Assembly (NCBI RefSeq): GCF_015277895.1
Contig: NZ_CP063815.1
Span: 2,170,001-2,234,000 of the forward strand
Reading direction: 5' to 3'
Length of the DNA: 64,000 bases
Source of the DNA: Microbacterium abyssi
GTDB taxonomy: Bacteria; Actinomycetota; Actinomycetes; Actinomycetales; Microbacteriaceae
The notes beneath the pieces are model-generated. The model ran no database searches and was not told the DNA's origin. It saw only the letters and a list, made by a program, of their open reading frames with translations. Position 1 is the stretch's first letter, and the number at the start of each line of letters is the position of its first letter. Below are positions 55,902-62,353 of this stretch, piece after piece. Both the position numbers and the translations under genes were made by a program.

Positions 55902-57377
55902 TTGGCCACCACATCAACCGGGTCGGTTCCCGCCGTCAAGCCCGCACCGCTCATCGCGCCCTCGGACATGCGCGTGATCTGGCTGCTGCTGGTGGCCGCC
56001 TTCGTCGCGATCCTGAACGAGACCACGATGGGCATCGCGATCCCGCACCTGAACACCGACCTCGGCATCCCGCCCGAGCTCGGGCAGTGGCTCACGAGCG
56101 CGTTCATGCTGACGATGGCGATCGTCATCCCGACGACCGGCTTCCTGCTGCAGCGCTTCACCACGCGTCAGATCTTCATCGCCGCGATGAGCGCGTTCAC
56201 GCTCGGCACCCTGGTGTGCCTGCTCGCGCCGGGGTTCGCCGTGCTTCTGGTGGGTCGCGTGATCCAGGCCGGCGGCACCGGCATCATGATGCCGCTGCTG
56301 ATGACGACGATGATGAACGTCGTGCCCCCGCAGTCGCGCGGACGCATGATGGGCCGCGTCGGGCTCGTCATCTCGCTCGCCCCCGCCATCGGTCCGACCC
56401 TCGCGGGCGCCGTGCTGAACGTGGCGAGCTGGCGTCTGCTGTTCGCCATCGTCCTCCCGATCGCGATCATCGCCCTCGCGATGGGCGCCAAGTGGATGAC
56501 GAACCTCGGCGAGACGACCGACGCTCCGATCGACGTGCTCTCAGTCGTGCTCTCCGCATTCGGCTTCGGCGGCGTCGTCTACGGCCTCAGTCAGTTCGGC
56601 GGCGAAGGCGAATCTGGCGGAGCGACGATCGGCGTCGTGTCGCTCGTGATCGGGGGCATCGCTCTCGCTCTGTTCGTCTGGCGCCAGCTCGTGCTGCAGC
56701 GCGTGGACGACGCGCTGCTCGACCTGCGCGTGTTCCGCACCCGCAACTACACGATCGCCGTGATCGTGATGGCGATCCTCGCGCTCTCGATGTTCGGAAC
56801 GCTCGTCCTGCTGCCGCAGTACCTGCAGAACGTCGCGGGTCTCGACGCCCTCCAGTCAGGACTCGTCCTGCTGCCCGGTTCCGTGCTCATGGGACTGCTG
56901 GGCCCCGTGATGGGCCGCATCTACGACGCTCGCGGTACGCGCACGCTGCTCATCCCCGGCACGATCATGGTCTCGGCCGCGCTGTTCTTCTACTCGACGG
57001 TCGGCGAGCACACCGTGTGGTGGCTGCTGGTGATCGCGCAGGCGATCATGTCGGTGGGGCTGGCGATGTCGTTCACACCGCTGTTCTCGGCGTCGCTCGG
57101 ATCGCTGCGTCGTCACCTGTACTCGCACGGTTCCGCCGCGCTGAACACGATCCAGCAGGTGGGCGGCGCCGCCGGTGTCGCTCTGCTGACTGTGGTGTAC
57201 TCGTCGATCCTGCACGCCGGCGAGCACGAAGGGCTCGACACCGCTGCGGCCGGCGCACCGGGTGCGCGGATGGCGTTCCTGATCGCCGCGATCATCTCGC
57301 TGGGCGCGGTGGCGCTGAGCGCCTTCGTGCGCAAGCCGGCGGATGACGTCGACGCGGAGTTCGTCGCAGGGCACTGA
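55902..57377 (+). CDS. MFS transporter, DHA2 family
   Basis: 491 residues with 14 membrane helices. The N-terminal part has the DHA2 landmarks ETTMGIAIPHL and TGFLLQRFTTRQ (motif A), and LAPAIGPTLAGAV (motif C). Start is TTG at 55902 with AGGAGA four bases upstream; a -10 TATCCT lies about 85 bases before it. Drug or metabolite export by proton antiport is inferred from the family. Confidence 0.88.
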   Translation: MATTSTGSVPAVKPAPLIAPSDMRVIWLLLVAAFVAILNETTMGIAIPHLNTDLGIPPELGQWLTSAFMLTMAIVIPTTGFLLQRFTTRQIFIAAMSAFTLGTLVCLLAPGFAVLLVGRVIQAGGTGIMMPLLMTTMMNVVPPQSRGRMMGRVGLVISLAPAIGPTLAGAVLNVASWRLLFAIVLPIAIIALAMGAKWMTNLGETTDAPIDVLSVVLSAFGFGGVVYGLSQFGGEGESGGATIGVVSLVIGGIALALFVWRQLVLQRVDDALLDLRVFRTRNYTIAVIVMAILALSMFGTLVLLPQYLQNVAGLDALQSGLVLLPGSVLMGLLGPVMGRIYDARGTRTLLIPGTIMVSAALFFYSTVGEHTVWWLLVIAQAIMSVGLAMSFTPLFSASLGSLRRHLYSHGSAALNTIQQVGGAAGVALLTVVYSSILHAGEHEGLDTAAAGAPGARMAFLIAAIISLGAVALSAFVRKPADDVDAEFVAGH

Positions 57378-57404
57378 CCTGGCAGGCGTGGTGCCCGGTG
57401 CGGT

Positions 57405-57551
57405 TTACGCGCCGGGCATCGCGCAGGAGCCGCCACCGCAGCAGCCTCCCGCGTTCTCCTCGCCCAGCAGGTTGAGGCCCGCGGGTGCCATCAGCGGCGC
57501 GCCCTGCGTGGCATCGGCCTGCACCGCGTCCTGAGTCTGCGAAGAAGTCAT
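57405..57551 (-). CDS. Small CCGGGSC-tail peptide
   Basis: 48 residues: a Gln/Ala-rich N-terminus, GLNLLGEENAGG, then CCGGGSCAMPGA. Small actinobacterial proteins with a terminal CCGGGxC cluster recur, often annotated hypothetical; a metal or thiol role is possible but unproven. The ATG at 57560 would add three residues. The stop codon sits in a TGCCCGG/CCGGGCA hairpin. A very long open frame reading through it is a shadow of the downstream genes. Confidence 0.6.
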   Translation of the reverse strand: MTSSQTQDAVQADATQGAPLMAPAGLNLLGEENAGGCCGGGSCAMPGA

Positions 57552-57666
57552 GGCACCCATGCTACGCCGACTATCGGACTTCGGCTCGGCCGCGGGATCC
57601 GCGCCGTCGATGCCCGCATCGTCAAGGGACTGGACAGAACCGGCGGCATCGCAGAAGACTCGACCC

Positions 57667-58170
57667 ATGCACCGAGATGACCCCTCAGACGATGTCCTCC
57701 GCGAGGACGGCCGTGATGAGACGCCGAACGAGCGCGCCGACCGCAACTGGGAGGAGCTCATGCAGGAGTTGCGGGTCATGCAGACCGGCACACAGGTGCT
57801 CTCAGGATTCCTGCTCGCAGTCGCCTTCCAGCCGCGTTTCACCGAGCTCGACCCGCTGCAGGTCGGGCTGTACCTCATCCTCGTCGGCCTCGCCGCGTTG
57901 GCGACGATCCTCGCCCTCGCTCCTGTCGGCATGCATCGTTCGCTGTTCGGACAGCGCCGCAAGCCCGAACTCGTGCGGATGGGCTCGATGATGGTCAAGG
58001 CCGACCTGGTGGTCGTCGGCGTGCTCAGCGTCGGCGTCACCACTCTGATCGTCGACTTCACCCTGGATCGCACCATCGCGATCGTCGTCCTCGCCGTCGG
58101 GGCGCTCGTCGTCGTCGGTCTGTGGCTCGTGCTGCCGCTGATGGCACGCTCGACGCTGCGTTCGCGATGA
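57667..58170 (+). CDS. DUF6328 family membrane protein
   Basis: 167 residues. An acidic N-terminus, the family stretch ELRVMQTGTQVLSGFLLAVAFQPRF, and four membrane helices match DUF6328. Role unknown. The ATG at 57667 is fixed by a -10-like AAGACT six bases before it; an in-frame extension upstream is non-coding. The acyltransferase gene follows after 47 bases. Confidence 0.82.
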   Translation: MHRDDPSDDVLREDGRDETPNERADRNWEELMQELRVMQTGTQVLSGFLLAVAFQPRFTELDPLQVGLYLILVGLAALATILALAPVGMHRSLFGQRRKPELVRMGSMMVKADLVVVGVLSVGVTTLIVDFTLDRTIAIVVLAVGALVVVGLWLVLPLMARSTLRSR

Positions 58171-58217
58171 ACGCGCCCATGCCGGATCGCGCATGCCGCC
58201 TCGCCTACGGTTGAGAC

Positions 58218-59252
58218 ATGCTGCGACGACTCATCGCCCGCGCCTTCTGGGCCCTCAGCCGTTGGAAGCTGGTCGGCGAACCCGCACCTTCCCGTCCGAC
58301 CGTCCTGGTCGGCGCGCCGCACACCTCGAACTGGGACTTCGCGCTCATGCTCGCGATCGCCTGGAGGCTGGGCGTGGAGATCCGGTGGCTCGGCAAGAAG
58401 AGCCTCTTCGCGGGCTGGCGCGGCCCCGTCATGCGCCGACTCGGCGGCATCCCCGTCGATCGCGCCGATCCGAGCCGCGTCGTCTCCGACGTGGTCGCCC
58501 GCATCCGCGCGGGCGAGGTGTTCGGCCTCGTGGTCACGCCCGACGGCACTCGCGGCAGCAATGAGTACTGGAAGTCGGGTTTCTACCGCATCGCGCAGGA
58601 TGCCGGGATGCCGGTCACACTCTGCTTCGTCGATCGCACCACCATGACGACGGGGATCGGCCCCACGTTCGACGTCACCGGAGACATCACCGCGGACATG
58701 GACCGGATCCGGACGTTCTACTCCGACAAGTCCGGGTTCCGACCCGAGCTGCGCAGCGAGCCGCGCCTGCGCGAGGAAGGTCCGGCGCCAGTCTCGTTCA
58801 CGATCAGCCGCGTGGCCCCGGAGGATGCGGGTGAGATCCTGACCGTGCAGCGCGCGGCATTCGTGTCGGAGGCACTCATCTACGGCGGCGTCGACATGCC
58901 CCCGCTGACGCAGACTCTCGAGCAGCTGAAGTCGGAGATCTCCGAGAACGACGGATGGGTGGCTCGAACCGACGGGCGGCTCGTCGGGGCCGTCCGCGCG
59001 GTCCAGGACGGCGATCTCCTCCTGATCGGGCGTATCGCGATCGCACCCGATATGCAGGGCGAGGGGATCGGGCGGGCGCTGCTCCAAGCTGCCGAGGACG
59101 GCAGCACCGCCCGTGAGGCCGAGCTGTTCACCGGGAGCCTCAGCGAGGCCAACATCCGCCTCTACGAGTCGCGCGGCTACGTGCAGACTCAGCGCGTTCC
59201 GCAGGATGACGGCACCGAGCAGGTCTTCCTGCGCAAACAGCTGCGCGCCTGA
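58218..59252 (+). CDS. Fusion of PlsC-like acyltransferase and GNAT acetyltransferase
   Basis: 344 residues. Residues about 1-190 are a PlsC/lysophospholipid-acyltransferase-like domain with the HxxxxD motif (HTSNWDF), GKKSLF, GGIPVDR and TPDGTRG. Residues about 195-340 are a GNAT domain with IAIAPDMQGEGIGRALL as the acetyl-CoA loop. Such a fusion of an O-acyltransferase and an N-acetyltransferase is uncommon. -10 TACGGT ends six bases before the ATG (leaderless). Substrates unknown. Confidence 0.85.
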   Translation: MLRRLIARAFWALSRWKLVGEPAPSRPTVLVGAPHTSNWDFALMLAIAWRLGVEIRWLGKKSLFAGWRGPVMRRLGGIPVDRADPSRVVSDVVARIRAGEVFGLVVTPDGTRGSNEYWKSGFYRIAQDAGMPVTLCFVDRTTMTTGIGPTFDVTGDITADMDRIRTFYSDKSGFRPELRSEPRLREEGPAPVSFTISRVAPEDAGEILTVQRAAFVSEALIYGGVDMPPLTQTLEQLKSEISENDGWVARTDGRLVGAVRAVQDGDLLLIGRIAIAPDMQGEGIGRALLQAAEDGSTAREAELFTGSLSEANIRLYESRGYVQTQRVPQDDGTEQVFLRKQLRA

Positions 59253-59271
59253 CAGGCAGCTCGGCGTGCCG

Positions 59272-59310
59272 GAGCGGCCCGGTGCTGGGGATGGGGTCAC
59301 CGGACCGCTC
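59272..59310. terminator. Bidirectional terminator
   Basis: GAGCGG-C-CCGGTG pairs with CACCGG-A-CCGCTC (one mismatch) between the convergent fusion and SRPBCC genes. Confidence 0.65.
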
Positions 59311-59318
59311 GGGCAGTC

Positions 59319-59774
59319 TCAGGCTTCGACGTCTCCCCGCCAAGCACCGGTTTCGGCGCCGCGACTCTCGATGAACTCCTTGAAGTTCTGAAGATCCTTC
59401 TTGACGGCATGCGAGCCCGCTCCGACCACCGCACCGGCCTTCTCGACGAACCCCTCCGGTTCCCAGTCGATCTGAGCGGTGACGCGCGTGGACGCATCCG
59501 TGAGCTTGTGGAAGGTGACGGCGCCGGCGTGTTTCGTCTCGCCGCCGGTGCTCGTCCAGGCGACGCGCTCGTCCGGATGCTGCTCCGCGATGACGGCGTC
59601 GAACTCTCGGTCCGCTCCGGCGACGTTGACCTTCCAGCGAGTCGTGGTGTCGTCGATCTGCGTCACGGACACGACCTCGTCGAGGAACTCGGGGAAGCTC
59701 TCGAACTGGGTCCACTGGTTGTAGGCCACCCGGACGGGAACCTCGACGTCGATGGTCTCGATGATCTGGGCCAT
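59319..59774 (-). CDS. SRPBCC family (polyketide-cyclase-like) protein
   Basis: 151 residues of the START/Bet v 1-like ligand-binding fold: ETIDVEVPVRVAYNQWTQFESFPEF, then a WxxxxG-type core (RWKVNVAG) and a long C-terminal helix. Actinobacterial relatives are labelled cyclase/dehydrase or stress proteins; ligand unknown. GAGGAG lies eight bases before the ATG. Confidence 0.88.
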   Translation of the reverse strand: MAQIIETIDVEVPVRVAYNQWTQFESFPEFLDEVVSVTQIDDTTTRWKVNVAGADREFDAVIAEQHPDERVAWTSTGGETKHAGAVTFHKLTDASTRVTAQIDWEPEGFVEKAGAVVGAGSHAVKKDLQNFKEFIESRGAETGAWRGDVEA

Positions 59775-59944
59775 GGTGTCTCCTCACTGTCGTCGGCTTG
59801 CCCGTCCATTCATCAGCACCCGGCGCGGTGCGCCCAGGGGGTTGACACGGGCCGCCGGGCGGATGTTCCGGTGCCCGGACTTGAGAGCTTCCTCACAATC
59901 CCGGGGCTCAGGTTGAAGACAGCGCCCGAGTGCGGAATCGTGGC

Positions 59945-59972
59945 CCGGACATGTTCTGTCCGGAGCATGTCC
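59945..59972 (+). promoter_or_regulatory. Two mutually exclusive hairpins in the leader of the HesB-like gene
   Basis: CCGGACA (59945-59951) can pair with TGTCCGG (59957-59963), or GGACATG (59947-59953) with CATGTCC (59966-59972). AAGGAG follows 8-10 bases later. Confidence 0.45.
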
Positions 59973-59992
59973 GCAAACGGAAGGAGAGCGCT

Positions 59993-60292
59993 GTGCTCAC
60001 CCTGACCGAGAATGCAGATGCCGTCGTCACCACGATCGTCGGCCGAGAGGATGCCAGCGCAGACGCGGGGCTTCGCATCCAGACAGCGGAGGGACAGGGA
60101 CCGAACGGCGAGGCTCGTTTCGCCGTTCACGTCGTGCCCTCCCCCGAACCCGCTGATGTCGTCGTCGAAGGTCCGGGCAGCCGGGTCTTCCTCGAGGACA
60201 CCGCCGCCGAGGCTCTCTCCGACAAGGTGCTCGACGCCGGAGTGGACGATCAGGGGGCCGTGAGTTTCACGATCCTGCCACAGCCGGCCTGA
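59993..60292 (+). CDS. HesB/IscA-like protein lacking the cluster cysteines
   Basis: 99 residues following the A-type Fe-S carrier pattern (LTLTENADAVVTTIV, GLRIQTAEG, VFLEDTAAEAL, FTILPQP), but with no cysteine at all, so it cannot bind an Fe-S cluster in the usual way. Such cysteine-free HesB-like proteins occur in actinobacteria; role unknown. GTG start with AAGGAG seven bases upstream; upstream in-frame codons belong to the leader. Confidence 0.85.
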   Translation: MLTLTENADAVVTTIVGREDASADAGLRIQTAEGQGPNGEARFAVHVVPSPEPADVVVEGPGSRVFLEDTAAEALSDKVLDAGVDDQGAVSFTILPQPA

Positions 60293-60308
60293 TCGAGTAA
60301 GACGTGCG

Positions 60309-60340
60309 AGTGGGTGGGATGCTTCGGCATTCCACCCACT
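60309..60340 (+). terminator. Terminator of the HesB-like gene
   Basis: AGTGGGTGGGATG pairs with CATTCCACCCACT (one G-U) over CTTCGG. Confidence 0.75.
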
Positions 60341-60417
60341 TCGCTGTCATCCGTCAACCCCCTGTGGCGCTTGAGAGCGATCGCTGATGATGAGTGGACG
60401 ATTCGAAGGAGGACGAC

Positions 60418-60588
60418 ATGTCTGACCCGAAGGACCCCCAGAACGACCAGGCCAGCGAGGTCCCAGTCGAGGAGACCCGCGACGACGACGAGAGCTTCGA
60501 GCCAATCACGCCCGAGGGTGTGCGGACCGGAACTCCGGCCGTTCCCGATCCCAAGGATTCACAGAACCCGCCGCCTCGTCGTCAGTGA
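60418..60588 (+). CDS. Small acidic hydrophilic protein
   Basis: 56 residues, rich in Asp, Glu, Pro and Ser with no hydrophobic core, so probably disordered. DPKDPQN near the start recurs as DPKDSQN near the end. GGAGG lies five bases before the ATG. It overlaps the region just before the DJ-1/PfpI gene and may be co-transcribed. No known family recognised. Confidence 0.65.
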   Translation: MSDPKDPQNDQASEVPVEETRDDDESFEPITPEGVRTGTPAVPDPKDSQNPPPRRQ

Positions 60589-60632
60589 CCGACCCCGATC
60601 ACCCGAGACGCAGCCCCGAAAGGAGACACATC

Positions 60633-61181
60633 ATGGCAGAGCTCGATGGCAAGAAGGTGGCGTTCCTGCTCACCGACGGATTCGAGGACAGCGAACTGAC
60701 CAGCCCCTGGGGTGCGGTGACGGATGCCGGCGCGCAAGCGCAGCTCGTCTCGCCCGCCGACGGGAAGGTGACCGGCAAGAAGGGACACGTCCAGGATGTC
60801 GACCAGCCGGTCGCCGGCGCCGATGCATCCGCTTTCGATGCGCTCGTGTTGCCCGGCGGCGTCGTGAACGCGGATCATCTGCGGATGGATCAGGATGCCG
60901 TCGCCTTCGCGAAGGCGTTCTTCGAGGCCCACAAGCCTGTGGCGGTGATCTGCCACGGCGCATGGATCCTGGTCGAGGCGGATGTGGTGCGCGGGCGGAA
61001 GCTCACGAGCTACCCGAGCCTTCGCACCGATCTGCGCAACGCCGGGGCGACGTGGGTCGACGAGGAGGTCGTGGTCGACGACGGTCTCGTGTCGAGCCGG
61101 ACGCCGGACGACCTGCCGGCGTTCAACGCCAAGACGGTCGAGGAGATCGGCGAAGGCCCGCATGCGGGTCAGCACGCCTGA
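60633..61181 (+). CDS. DJ-1/PfpI family protein (YhbO-like)
   Basis: 182 residues. Start KVAFLLTDGFEDSEL with the conserved Glu, central GGVVNADHLR, and nucleophile elbow VICHGAWIL with Cys before the catalytic His. Family members are stress proteases, chaperones or protein deglycases. GGAGA lies seven bases before the ATG at 60633; the GTG at 60585 is not needed. Confidence 0.92.
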   Translation: MAELDGKKVAFLLTDGFEDSELTSPWGAVTDAGAQAQLVSPADGKVTGKKGHVQDVDQPVAGADASAFDALVLPGGVVNADHLRMDQDAVAFAKAFFEAHKPVAVICHGAWILVEADVVRGRKLTSYPSLRTDLRNAGATWVDEEVVVDDGLVSSRTPDDLPAFNAKTVEEIGEGPHAGQHA

Positions 61182-61194
61182 TGGCCGAGTCCTG

Positions 61195-61584
61195 ATGGCC
61201 GCGTACCGCATTGATGGCGAAGAGGTCGGCGGTATCGCCGACCTCTTCGAGCAGTTCAACCGAGAGTTCATGAGGGACGAGGACTGGCGGATGGGCACCA
61301 GTCTGGATGCCCTGAACGACGTCCTCCACCGCCTCGATGCAGAGTCACGCGACGGCGATCCGGCCGTCGTCGTCTGGCACGATCATGCCCGCAGCCGCGA
61401 GGTGCTCGGGTTCGAGACCACGCAGCGCTGGCTGCTGGACAAGCTGGCCCAGCCTCATGCGTTCGACGAGGCCCGCATCATGTCCGACCTCGACGCGCTG
61501 CGTGCCGGAACCGGAAAGACGTACTTCGACCTCGTGCTCGAGGTGTTCGCGGGTCACCCGCACATCGAACTTCAGTTGCGCTGA
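61195..61584 (+). CDS. Barstar-like protein
   Basis: 129 residues. The barstar pattern is clear: YRIDGEEVGGIADLFEQFNREF, then the helix and loop with TSLDALNDVL (NLDAL in barstar) and an acidic pair. The C-terminal FAGHPHIELQLR strand fits as well. Barstars block barnase-type RNases; no such gene is seen within the window. The ATG is inferred, 13 bases after the DJ-1 stop. Confidence 0.82.
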   Translation: MAAYRIDGEEVGGIADLFEQFNREFMRDEDWRMGTSLDALNDVLHRLDAESRDGDPAVVVWHDHARSREVLGFETTQRWLLDKLAQPHAFDEARIMSDLDALRAGTGKTYFDLVLEVFAGHPHIELQLR

Positions 61585-61592
61585 AGACCGCG

Positions 61593-62165
61593 TCAATCCC
61601 AGTCGAGGTATTCCTCGATGATGACGGCGGTCTCGATGGGGTGGGTGACCGGGAAGAAATGATCGGCGCCCTCGAGTGTCTTGACGCTCGCACGCTCGGG
61701 CGCGGTGGCTTGCAGACGCTCGCCGTTGGCGGGTGGCGTGACGGTGTCATCGGTGCCCTGGACGATCAGCACGGGGATCGCGGGTGCGAGCGGGGTGTCA
61801 TCGTCCTCGGCGCCGAGCAGCAGCAGACCGTTGACACGGTCGGTGTGCGCAGCCGCGAAGGCCCGGGCGACGGTCCCGCCGTACCCGTGGCCGCCGATCC
61901 AGGTGTCTTCGAGGCCGAGGTGATCTATCAGCGCGAGGACGTCCGTCGCCTGCGAGCGGGCGGCGTCAGCATCCGCTCCATCGGCCTGCAGACCGATGCG
62001 CACGACATGGAAGCCTGCCTCCTCGGCGAGGTAGTGCGCCACTACTCCGAGACCGTCGCTGTCGAGGTCGCGCACAGTCACGAGCACCAGGGAGACGGGG
62101 CCCTCTCCCTCGACGAGGTACGGCACGGCGCGGCCTTCGGGCTCGAAGATGCTCTTCTTCGTCAC
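61593..62165 (-). CDS. Alpha/beta hydrolase-like protein without the nucleophile serine
   Basis: 190 residues. The fold is clear: SLVLVTVRD, then the elbow reads IGGHGYGG where GxSxG is expected; the serine position is glycine. Acid (VQGTDDTVTPP) and histidine (EGADHFFPVTHP) are kept. It may be a non-catalytic binding protein or use another residue. GTG start with AGGAG nine bases upstream. Confidence 0.82.
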   Translation of the reverse strand: MTKKSIFEPEGRAVPYLVEGEGPVSLVLVTVRDLDSDGLGVVAHYLAEEAGFHVVRIGLQADGADADAARSQATDVLALIDHLGLEDTWIGGHGYGGTVARAFAAAHTDRVNGLLLLGAEDDDTPLAPAIPVLIVQGTDDTVTPPANGERLQATAPERASVKTLEGADHFFPVTHPIETAVIIEEYLDWD

Positions 62166-62303
62166 TGGTATCTGTCTCCTGGTGCCTTCGCATGTGAGTC
62201 GCGCGGCGTCGAGCGGGCCCTGCTACTTTACTTCATCGGTCACCGATGCCCGCCGACCCATCCCGTCGAGGAATGCGCGCCACTCCCCCGACGAGCGCGG
62301 AAA

Positions 62304-62336
62304 CGGGCCCGACGCGTCTTCTGCACGTCGGGCCCG
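62304..62336 (-). terminator. Terminator of the starch-binding protein gene
   Basis: CGGGCCCGACG pairs perfectly with CGTCGGGCCCG over an 11-base loop, 18 bases after the stop. Confidence 0.8.
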
Positions 62337-62353
62337 CGGTCAGAGCGATTGTT

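Noticed and set aside
57405..59300. 631-residue minus-strand open frame
   Set aside because: Runs antisense through the DUF6328 and acyltransferase genes; only the small peptide at its end is credible.
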